From Acheta domesticus (lineage: Eukaryota; Arthropoda; Insecta; Orthoptera; Gryllidae): 64,000 bases of DNA. This document shows positions 42,601-52,430 of the stretch, in pieces. Within the stretch, counting starts at the first letter, position 1, and each line of letters starts with the position of its first letter. The stretch spans positions 1-64,000 of the forward strand of contig JAHLJT010002990.1 of assembly GCA_031308135.1 (NCBI GenBank), in the 5' to 3' direction. The notes under the pieces were generated by a model, which was given only the letters and a program-made list of their open reading frames with translations, did not search any database and was not told the origin of the DNA. Both the position numbers and the translations under genes were made by a program.

Positions 42601-44783
42601 CTGGGGGCGCACACGTCGGCATAACGTGCGGCTCATTACTTTTGAATCCTATCCTGTATGCCACCGTTGCTTCGTCGACAGAGTGACATTCGAAGTGCGG
42701 TGCTATTTCTTGAAATTTCATGTTTAGAGAAGTGAAAAGTGGGCTTACTCTTGCAAAGCGATCATGATAATGGAACAGTTCATTATCATAACATTTGACC
42801 TTGTGAATTCCAATCTATCTCTAGGCATTGGAACAGCTTCACTGCAGGGGTCTTTACATTTTTTCAGTAAAGACCTTTTCTTGGAATCTGATTGTGCCCT
42901 GTCAACAAAAGGATTTCTAAAAAGAATTTTATTTGTCAGGGACATTACCCAATTTAATTTTTTTTCCGTTCAAAAATTTTTTCCGTTTTTATTCCGTTCA
43001 AAAATTTTGTCGTGAGATACAATGAGATAGTTCATTTGAGAATTTGCACAAAGGTTCATTACAAGACAAAATGAACATTGTTTATGCAAAGAGTCTCTAC
43101 ACAACCGACGAATGCATCATAATTTATATTGGATAGCTCCGCTGTAGCTTTCAACAGTGATCCAGAAAGATTATTGAGTGAAACGGTGTTTTCATAACCA
43201 GAGTTCTTATCCGTGGCTGAGGAATCTTCGGTCAAATTTCTATCTATGAAAAATGTCTTCTAAAAAATATTGATTTTTCAGCAAACGAACAAATCTTTTA
43301 AGTATAGTAAAAATGATTTATTCATGTTTTATGAAACATGCATACAAGTAAATTTCTAAAATATTCGTTTTTAAAAATTATTTACATTTAAAAACACTTG
43401 ACCTGTGCATGTAAAAAATGCACATATTTTTACAAGCATTGCAAATTTTTCTTGAATGCTTTAAAGTCTGTATACTTTCCTGAAGAGCAATTTACCATTT
43501 CATTCATCATATAGTTAAAGATTTAAATTTTAAAATCCAGTCACTTTATACACGTACAACGTACATAGTGATTTTTAATTAAAATTGTAAATTATTTGTC
43601 ATGAATGAGTACACATATATTGTACACAAATATTCAAGAGTTGCAAAGTTTGCAAAAGAAAGGAGGAACAGCAACAGTTTTGTGCAGCAGCCTTTGTGAT
43701 GTGAATGCGTTGCCAGTGAGATATCATCGAGGATTTACAACTGAAGCGAAGTGAGCACGCGTCGCAGCCAATTGGTCGTTGCCCCGTGTGCGTGCGCTTG
43801 TGCACAGCGAGGTTGCCTGGCAATGTAAAAGCCTTCCCGCACACATCGCATGAAAACGGGCGCTCTCCCGTGTGCGTGGGCTTGTGCATGGCTAGTGCGC
43901 TTGCCTGATTAAAAGTCTTTCCGCACACATCGCATGAAAATGGGCGTTCTCCAGTGTGCGTGCGCTTGTGCATGGCTAGCGTGCTTGCCTGATTAAAAGC
44001 CTTTCCGCACACATCGCATGAAAACGGGCGCTCTCCCGTGTGCGTGCGCTTGTGCATGGCTAGCGTGCTTGCCTGATTAAAAGCCTTTCCGCACACATCG
44101 CATGAAAACGGGCGCTCTCCCGTGTGCGTGCGCTTGTGCATGGCTAGCGTGCTTGCCTGATTAAAAGCCTTTCCGCACACATCGCATGAAAACGGGCGCT
44201 CTCCCGTGTGCGTGCGCTTGTGCTTGGCGAGGGAGCTTGACTTTGTAAAAGACTTTCCGCACACATCGCATAGATATGGGCGTTCTCCTGAGTGTATGCG
44301 CTTGTGTTTGATGAGGAAGCATAAGGCTGTGAAATCCTTCCCGCACACGTCGCATGAATGAGGCCCCACTCTCCAGTGCCTGCGCTTGTGAAGGGCGTGA
44401 GGAGCTGCCTTATCAAAGGCCTTTCCGGACAAGTCGCATGGATATTGGCGCTCCGCTGCGCGCTGCCGCTTGTGAGGAGCGAGGTCGCTGGACGCGGTGA
44501 CAGAGGCTCCGCAGACGCCGCGGCGCAACGGCTGCGTTCGCGAGTGCTGGCGCTCGTGATCCTCGAGATCCCTGGAAGAGGCGAAGATGGCGCCGCAGTC
44601 GTGGCATTTCGAAGTCCGCATCCGTAACAGGCGCACGTGAGGCTGCAGCTCCGTTGCTGAGGGAAGAGTCCTGGCGCTGTTAGCAGGCCGCTCTGGCATC
44701 GCCTGTTCCTGGTCCTCGTCCTGTGGCGGTGGAGAGCCCTCTGCGCCTGCGAACGCACGTAAAGCACATTACGTTATGAAACA
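42601..44783. repeat. Segmental duplication, copy A
   Basis: About 2.2 kb collinear with 55141-57650 and similar throughout (GGGGGCGCACACGTC at the left, CGAACGCACGTAAAGCAC at the right). Contains the last exon of a zinc-finger gene and its 3' flank. The left 56 bp are the terminal inverted repeat of the mariner that is complete in copy B. Confidence 0.85.
43599..44746 (-). CDS. C2H2 zinc-finger protein, 3' exon, copy A
   Basis: Putative sequence-specific DNA-binding nuclear protein. The exon starts after a TTCGCAG acceptor (44747-44748) in phase 2: AEGSPPPQDEDQEQAMPERP, then 11 fingers. Fingers 2 and 3 are degenerate (lost Cys/His), the others keep C-x2-C-x12-H-x3-H with TGERP linkers. Fingers 6, 7 and 8 are identical (CGKAFNQASTLAMHKRTH; contact residues Q, S, T, M), and finger 9 nearly so. 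The last finger is CDACSLRFSCKSSMISHWQR. Ends at TAA 43599. An upstream exon with a BTB, ZAD or other effector domain is expected, but none lies in the window. Fully open. Confidence 0.85.
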
Positions 44784-45241
44784 CAACTGGACTCCACTCC
44801 CGAAATGAGGTCCAGTTGCGCATTGCGCATGACAATTTCAAGGACAAGTAGGTGGACACATAGTAAGTAAATACGTAGGTGGATCGATAAGTAAGGCCCA
44901 TTTATTGCGTCGTGTTATTATGACTGGAGAGTTGGAATTTTGCATACATTTAGTTTGAAGGTTTGCGCCACAGCAGCCATATTTAGATAAGGGAGAGCTC
45001 TTGCGGCAGAAGCGAGAACTACTGAGCCAAGATGGTGCGGCGTGTTAGCATCGTCCACCCGCGAAGAGTCACGAAGTGAAGTTCATTTTTTGTGGGCTAA
45101 AGGACTAAACCCGAGTGACATACGCAATGAAATGTCGGGCGTGTACGCGGAAGACTGTATGGACCGTAGCAACATCGCGAGGTGGTGCACACGTTTTGAA
45201 GAAGGCCGGGTTCATCGCGTTGACTCGCCATGTGCCGGCCT

Positions 45242-46992
45242 CACTGATCTGTATATAACACTGGATAGGGCATAGAACTAAAACACCAGGAGTGGGGATG
45301 ACGCACATAGAATCGCGCCATGACACCTAAACTGCCCCCCGCTGGCAAGATTTTAGCGCGAAATTCAACGTATATACGCAGTTTTACCATTATTATGATT
45401 ACGTGAAAAATAATACTTATAAAATTTTATTCTGAATCATTTCAAGAGAATATTAAAAAAAGATTTTCTAAATTGTGGAATGTAAATTAATACTATATTT
45501 ATTTTCCTGAAACTTATATTAATTAAAAGTTAATTAACACTAAGATGAAACAGAAATATGAACTGAAAAATGTAAATGAAAATAAAACAATTGCAATTAA
45601 TTAATGTGATGAACAATTCACTTAAATGAACAATTATATTATACGGTCATATTACGACTGAAATAAATTTAGAATATAAATGTATAATGAAAATTGATAC
45701 TTAAAATTAATGAAACATACAATCACTGATATGTAAAATATAAACCCTATTGAAATTAACAATTATAATTAAATGACATTACAATCGCTGTGAATGTAAA
45801 ATTCATGAAATGAGTTTTATTCAATTGATATTAAAATTAATGAAATGTACAATTCAGAATGTATTGAATTAACTAAATCTACATTTCACTTAAGTTGTTA
45901 TTTCCAATAATACAATATACAATTCACAGATGTACGTAGAATTAATTACATGCAGTTTACTAAAAGCAATAGTAATTATTAAGTGGTTGTATAATTGTAA
46001 TAACTTTAAAATTAATTAAATCTACATTGCATTTAAGTTGATAGTTAAGATTAATGAAATTTACAATTCAGTGCTGCATATAAGTACAATTAATCGAAAG
46101 TAACCATTATAGCTTCCTGTGAAAAACAAAAATTTCAATTGTAATAATATTCTACTATTTCTCCATTCTCACTTCTGATCAGAATTCTTCATAAATGTTT
46201 CTGTAAAAAATTAGTATCTTTAATCAACATTCAGGCTTCAATATTTCTAAGGACAACTATATTTATTATAACACTAAGTCTTTACAACAGTGTAGTACAG
46301 ACTTATAAACGAGTTGTGTTATAATACATATAGATGTCTTTAAAAATACTGAAGCTTGAATGTTGATTAAATTTATGCACAGACAAGTAGGACAGAATAC
46401 TAAAAAATAAATTAATACATGTGAAATAAAATATCCTCTTCCTTATTTTCTTCTTTACACAATACACACAGGTTATTATAAGAAGCAAAAATTGTTGGCA
46501 CACTGTTTGGAAGTAACGTGTTATAATGTTTAATTTTTTCAAACAATGTTCTTGAAAATGCAGTAAGCATAACCTACTCTTTTTATTTAGAACAATGTTC
46601 AGCAGTCCCATATTTTGCTTCCATTGTCGCAATAAATCTTCGTCCTGTGGAAATCTAGTCAAACAATTTTTCCATTTATTATTAAATATTCACATTTTTT
46701 TCTTGATGATGTAACAACGAGTAATAAAATGAAGATAATTCACTTACTTGTGGAGTGTGCAATTAATATTCTCGTCAGGTTTTGTTCCACAATACACACA
46801 AGTGACACCCATTTTTAATACGACATTAAATAACAACGTTTTCGATAACAATAACCAAAAAAACTAGAAACACATGGACACTAGTTCGCCATATTTGTTG
46901 CCAGCGGTGGTCAGTTTCGGTGTCATGGCGCCATTCTTAGTGCGTCACGCTTCGGATACTACCCCCCATCCAGTGTTATATACAGATCAGTG
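45242..46992 (-). mobile_element. P-element-superfamily transposon, internally deleted
   Basis: 1751 bp, flanked by the 8-bp duplication GCCGGCCT (45234-45241 and 46993-47000). A perfect 25-bp terminal inverted repeat begins CACTGATCTGTATATAACAC, and a second shared inverted block (GCGCCATGACACC.AAACTG.CC.CCGCTGGCA) lies about 50-100 bp inside. It encodes only a THAP domain. An 8-bp GC-rich target duplication plus a THAP domain is the hallmark of P elements. The interior (about 45400-46300) is AT-rich with degenerate AATTAATGAAAT.TACAATTC repeats. Confidence 0.8.
46303..46812 (-). CDS. THAP-domain exons of the P-like element
   Basis: Exon 1 from ATG 46812 to 46748 (MGVTCVYCGTKPDENINCTL), donor CACAA|GTAAGTG; exon 2 from 46654 after TTGACTAG. 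Joined, the phases match and give a complete C2CH THAP zinc finger: C5, C8, C51, H54 (C-x2-C-x42-C-x2-H), with F-P at 23-24, W33 and F55, as the family requires. THAP binds the element's own termini. The rest of the transposase is missing; exon 2 runs on to 46303 in unconserved sequence. Confidence 0.75.
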
Positions 46993-47000
46993 GCCGGCCT

Positions 47001-49336
47001 CCACTGAAGAGACCTCCACCGACCAGTGACGGCCTCCACTGAAGGGACCTCCACCGACCAGTGACGGCCTCCACTAAAGGGCCCTCCACCGACCAGTGAC
47101 GGCCTCCACTGAAGGACCTCCACCGACCAGTGACGGCCTCCACTGAAGGACCTCCACCGACCAGTGACGGCCTCCACTGAAGGACCTCCACCGACCAGTG
47201 ACGGCCTCCACTGAAGGACCTCCACCGACCAGTGACGGCCTCCACTGAAGGACCTCCACCGACCAGTGACGGCCTCCACTGAAGGACCTCCACCGACCAG
47301 TGACGGCCTCCACTGAAGGACCTCCACCGACCAGTGACGGCCTCCACTGAAGGACCTCCACCGACCAGTGACGGCCTCCACTGAAGGACCTCCACCGACC
47401 AGTGACGGCCTCCACTGAAGGACCTCCACCGACCAGTGACGGCCTCCACTGAAGGGACCTCCACCGACCAGTGACGGCCTCCACTGAAGGACCTCCACCG
47501 ACCAGTGACGGCCTCCACTGAAGGACCTCCACCGACCAGTGACGGCCTCCACTGAAGGACCTCCACCGACCAGTGACGGCCTCCACTGAAGGACCTCCAC
47601 CGACCAGTGACGGCCTCCACTGAAGGACCTCCACCGACCAGTGACGGCCTCCACTGAAGGACCTCCACCGACCAGTGACGGCCTCCACTAAAGGGCCCTC
47701 CACCGACCAGTGACGGCCTCCACTGAAGGACCTCCACCGACCAGTGACGGCCTCCACTGAAGGACCTCCACCGACCAGTGACGGCCTCCACTGAAGGACC
47801 TCCACCGACCAGTGACGGCCTCCACTGAAGGACCTCCACCGACCAGTGACGGCCTCCACTGAAGGACCTCCACCGACCAGTGACGGCCTCCACTGAAGGG
47901 ACCTCCACCGACCAGTGACGGCCTCCACTGAAGGGACCTCCACCGACCAGTGACGGCCTCCACTAAAGGGCCCTCCACCGACCAGTGACGGCCTCCACTG
48001 AAGGACCTCCACCGACCAGTGACGGCCTCCACTGAAGGACCTCCACCGACCAGTGACGGCCTCCACTGAAGGACCTCCACCGACCAGTGACGGCCTCCAC
48101 TGAAGGACCTCCACCGACCAGTGACGGCCTCCACTGAAGGACCTCCACCGACCAGTGACGGCCTCCACTGAAGGACCTCCACCGACCAGTGACGGCCTCC
48201 ACTGAAGGGACCTCCACCGACCAGTGACGGCCTCCACTGAAGGACCTCCACCGACCAGTGACGGCCTCCACTGAAGGACCTCCACCGACCAGTGACGGCC
48301 TCCACTGAAGGACCTCCACCGACCAGTGACGGCCTCCACTGAAGGGACCTCCACCGACCAGTGACGGCCTCCACTGAAGGGACCTCCACCGACCAGTGAC
48401 GGCCTCCACTAAAGGGCCCTCCACCGACCAGTGACGGCCTCCACTGAAGGACCTCCACCGACCAGTGACGGCCTCCACTGAAGGACCTCCACCGACCAGT
48501 GACGGCCTCCACTGAAGGACCTCCACCGACCAGTGACGGCCTCCACTGAAGGACCTCCACCGACCAGTGACGGCCTCCACTGAAGGACCTCCACCGACCA
48601 GTGACGGCCTCCACTGAAGGACCTCCACCGACCAGTGACGGCCTCCACTGAAGGGACCTCCACCGACCAGTGACGGCCTCCACTGAAGGACCTCCACCGA
48701 CCAGTGACGGCCTCCACTGAAGGACCTCCACCGACCAGTGACGGCCTCCACTGAAGGACCTCCACCGACCAGTGACGGCCTCCACTGAAGGACCTCCACC
48801 GACCAGTGACGGCCTCCACTGAAGGACCTCCACCGACCAGTGACGGCCTCCACTGAAGGACCTCCACCGACCAGTGACGGCCTCCACTGAAGGACCTCCA
48901 CCGACCAGTGACGGCCTCCACTGAAGGGACCTCCACCGACCAGTGACGGCCTCCACTGAAGGACCTCCACCGACCAGTGACGGCCTCCACTGAAGGACCT
49001 CCACCGACCAGTGACGGCCTCCACTGAAGGACCTCCACCGACCAGTGACGGCCTCCACTGAAGGACCGCCACCGACCAGTGACGGCCTCCACTGAAGGAC
49101 CTCCACCGACCAGTGACGGCCTCCACTGAAGGACCTCCACCGACCAGTGACGGCCTCCACTGAAGGACCTCCACCGACCAGTGACGGCCTCCACTGAAGG
49201 ACCTCCACCGACCAGTGACGGCCTCCACTGAAGGACCTCCACCGACCAGTGACGGCCTCCACTGAAGGACCTCCACCGACCAGTGACGGCCTCCACTGAA
49301 GGACCTCCACCGACCAGTGACGGCCTCCACTGAAGG
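47001..49336. repeat. Minisatellite, about 68 copies of a 34-bp unit, inside the mariner
   Basis: Unit CCTCCACTGAAGGACCTCCA plus CCGACCAGTGACGG. Each unit has two related halves around CTCCAC. Some units are 35 bp (GAAGGGACC, or TAAAGGGCCC at about 47074, 47688, 47963 and 48409). Homogeneity is extreme: most units are identical; a single T-to-G change is seen near 49067. The mariner frame resumes at GGGAATATGGCGG. Because 34 is not a multiple of three and the minus strand lacks stops, all three minus frames stay open for up to about 500 codons. Confidence 0.97.
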
Positions 49337-50520
49337 GAATATGGCGGCCATATAGCAAGCAATTCTCGTTGAGCGACGCGTCCATCTGAGAACCTTGTAG
49401 CGCGGTTCAACATTTCTTACGGTACGGTGTCTGATATCGTGCATGACAGACTGAATTTTTTTGTGCCCGCTGGGCGCCCAAAAATCTGACAGATGACCAC
49501 AAAGGCCAGCGTATGATCGCGAGCTTGGACCATCTAAGGCGTTATGCTGCTGAAGGTTAGACCTTCCTGGAAAAAATTGTAACAGGTGATGAGTCGTGGG
49601 TGTACCACTATACGCCCGAAACAAAGCAAGCCTCTATGGAATGGAAGAAACCCCATTCTCCTGTAAAGAAGAAGTTCAAAGTGACGCAGTCTGCCAGTGT
49701 TCATGACAGTGTTCTGGGGTATGCATGGTGTACTGTTGGTGGAATTTCTTACGAAAGGGACAACTGTGAATGCTGAAAATTATGGACAGACATTGTCAAA
49801 GTTGCGTCGTGCCATTCGCGACAAACGCAATATGCCAAATGTGATACTGCTCCACAACATTGCTCGCCTCCATATTGCTGCTCCTGTTCGTTAAAAAATT
49901 AGCCACTTTGGCTGGAAGGTGGCTCGAATTGGGTCGAACACCCACCCTATAGTCCAGACCTGGCGCCTTCGGACTTTCATTTGTTTGGTCCCATGCAGAA
50001 ATTCCTGGGGGGGGCAACGTTTCGACACTGATGAAGTCAAATCCACTGTGCGCAGATGGTTGTATTCTTAAAAAAAAAAAAAAAAAAGAGTTCTGTGAAC
50101 AGAGTATTTTCAAACTATTGCCTCGATGGGAGAAATGTGTCGAGAGACTAGGATCGTATGTTGAAAAATAGATAAAATATGTATCATCAATGCTATAAAG
50201 TGCTAACTGATTAAACTTTCTGTTTAAAAAAATTGTGTGCGTTACTTATCGATCCATCCTCGTATTAAGGTGTCAAGACAGAATAAATGCGAAATACAAC
50301 GAATAAATACAAGTAAGTCTCGCATTGATGGAATACTACTTTCTGTCTAATGAATTGTTGTGAATAATAATCCGGATTTGCTCAATGGCAATACGTAATC
50401 ATTAAACGGAGAGAACAATGCAACACTCACGTTAAGTAAATCAAGCCGCCTTACTGAATCTTTCTCAAAATATCGACATTCAACAATAAACTTCTCTTTT
50501 ACGCTAACCGACAATTAAAA

Positions 50521-50782
50521 ATTTAACCAAAAAATTTGGACTCATTTTTTAAAATTTTGAATATGTTTCAGGGGCCTCATGTAAAGTACCCCCCCCCCGA
50601 ATTAAAAAATCAGTTTCAAACTCGAGCGGCCGTACCAGATCGATTGGGGAATATCAATTTTGGAGAAAATCAGCTCAAAGGTTTAGGAACTAGCGTTGAC
50701 AACAAGACACAAATGGACAGATATTATCGTCAATCCATTTTGCGGTAACACACAAAACATGGAACTTACTACGTGTTTGAAG

Positions 50783-50829
<47 letters not shown>

Positions 50830-50960
50830 TAGATAGATAGGAACAATACATTGGCTTTTTTAAATGAAGCAACTGGATGTATCCACTTTCTCGTTAAAAG
50901 AGCCCGGTAATAACTTTTGTCAAAAATTCGCCGTTTTCCCCGCAGCATTACATAACATTC
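50521..50960 (+). repeat. Dispersed repeat family C, copy 4, with (AT)n tract
   Basis: Same block order as copy 1 (GGGGCCTCATGTAAAGTACC, AGAAAATCAGCTCAAAGG, CTGGATGTATCCACTTTCTC). A (TA)n microsatellite of about 23 units at 50789-50826 is inserted in the middle. Confidence 0.7.
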
Positions 50961-51195
50961 TCTGCAATGCGCAAGCTGCAGTAAGAAAAAAATTAATGAA
51001 CCCTCGAAAATAGAGTTGGAAAAAAAAATTAACGAACCAGTACGAATCTTTCGTTTTTATATGCGGGGTGGGGGCGGCTATTGGGAAAAATGTCACGAAC
51101 GAGTCACCTTTTTGCAAGTATTTATGCACGGAAATGTTCCGCAGACGTGAAGAACACAAAGTTGTGACCTTGTTACTGGGTAACAAATGTATTTT

Positions 51196-51338
51196 AATAA
51201 TTAAATTTGTTCAAAGAATTGTCACCCCGACCGGGTCTCCTGGTTTACGCAACTTGTTAGTGTAACTGGGGGTAAACCAGGAGATCCGGCTTCGAATTCC
51301 GGTCGGGGTGACAATTCTTTGAACAAATTTAATTATTT
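51196..51338. repeat. Foldback: 143-bp inverted repeat with a B-box-like block
   Basis: Arms of about 40 bp match (AAATTTGTTCAAAGAATTGT and CACCCCGACCGG, then CTCCTGGTTTAC). The right arm carries an extra AATTCGAAGCC that includes GGCTTCGAATTCC, similar to a pol III B box. Loop about 21 bp. Confidence 0.8.
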
Positions 51339-51339
51339 A

Positions 51340-51847
51340 AATTTAGTTCACATAAAATAAAGATTTTTTCAACAGAAAAGTCAAATTGAACCACATTCAT
51401 AAGTAATATTTGAAACATTCGAAGATTAACCTCTTGTTTCTTTCCTACTCATTTTATGTTTAGATTATAAAGTAATAATTCCGTAATATCTAGCGACATT
51501 CAAAACCAGTTTGCATTTTACTGTTACTTTAACACAGATATGCCTGAACATTTTTTTGCTTGTTTCCGGCGATATTTTTGTTTTATTATATTAATAAAAA
51601 TTATCTGATTTCAAATATATTATTTTTGGAATATGTCACTTAAACAATTCATAGGAGGGTGTCCTTTTAGAAAAACAGTAGGCATGTAGGGGTACATTGC
51701 ATACTACACGCAATATATTTTTTAAAGGTAGAATTTTTGTTAAGAAATGTATTTTAATTGAATAAATAGCTTACAAAATAAAATATTGGAAAAATAACAG
51801 TTCAAATAAATAAGAATATACTATATTAATACTTTAAGACCTAGTGT
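51340..51847. other. AT-rich region without recognised features
   Basis: No coding or repeat structure recognised. Confidence 0.4.
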
Positions 51848-52428
51848 GGAAGGTTATTAAACAACTCGTATACAAGGCGGCATCACATTTTTGACATTTG
51901 TTTGATACCTTCTTGTGACAACCTACATCTGGTTGGTTTTTTCCTGAGACACAACTAAATGATTTTTACCATCTTCAGTCCTACAGTATATTTGAAGTTT
52001 TACTTCTTTTATATTGGTGTTCTGTTAATTACCTGTCATCAGTGCCATGTGCCATGGCAACTCACTGAAAAAAAAATAAGATGGTCCAATTCTCCCCCTC
52101 AGTACTTATACACCTGCCAGGCATTTTGCTCTGCTATATCAATCATGAAAGGAGAGGAAAATGCCATTTTTCTCTAGTGTGAATACTCTGTATAAGCTAC
52201 GTTTTGATCAGCGCGATCAATACCTCCCATTCCCCAGTCAGGCTAAGCACTACAGGAGGCTCGAGATAAAGTTCTTTATACACATCTGAGAGAGGCGTTT
52301 TAGCTCCCTGAAACGTCTCTATCCATAACACATATCCTTCAGATGCAGCTTCAACCCAATGGCACAGGTTGTAGCCATATGAATTTCGTTTTCTACGAAT
52401 GTATAGTTTACATCCGTGATGACCGTAA
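51848..52428 (-). pseudogene. piggyBac-like transposase fragment
   Basis: Minus-strand frames give SYGYNLCHWVEAASEGYVLW followed by IETFQGAK (the segment before the second catalytic Asp in piggyBac transposases) and, further on, GCHKKVSNKCQKCDAALYTS then CLITFHT, the C-terminal Cys-rich zinc finger of the family. The middle of the protein is absent or degraded. No TTAA ends were paired. Confidence 0.65.
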
Positions 52429-52430
52429 TA

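Larger units (their letters stand above)
44874..50262 (+). mobile_element. Mariner element expanded by a P-like insertion and a minisatellite
   Basis: Terminal inverted repeats GGTGGATCGATAAGTAA at about 44878 and, inverted, GGATGGATCGATAAGTAA ending at 50262; TA on both sides (44872-44873, 50263-50264). Transposase parts: GLNPSDIRNEMSGVYAEDCM (45042-45241), then after the insertions QAILVERRVHLRTL, VTGDESWVYHYTPETKQASM, VFWGMHGVLLVEFLTKGTTV, NARLHIAAPVR-like region and PPYSPDLAPSDFHLFGPMQ. The DDE residues are partly visible (GDESWVY, SPDLAPSD), but several frame breaks exist. Without the insertions the length is about 1.3 kb, normal for a mariner. Confidence 0.85.

Noticed and set aside
47001..49336. 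CRISPR-like regular repeat array
   Set aside because: The units are contiguous without unique spacers and the genome is eukaryotic; it is a minisatellite.
46959..49624. Very long minus-strand open frames (230-565 codons) with WSVEVLQWRPSLVGGGP-type repeats
   Set aside because: They are the translation of the 34-bp minisatellite, open in all three minus frames because the unit lacks stops. Flanking sequence belongs to a mariner on the plus strand.
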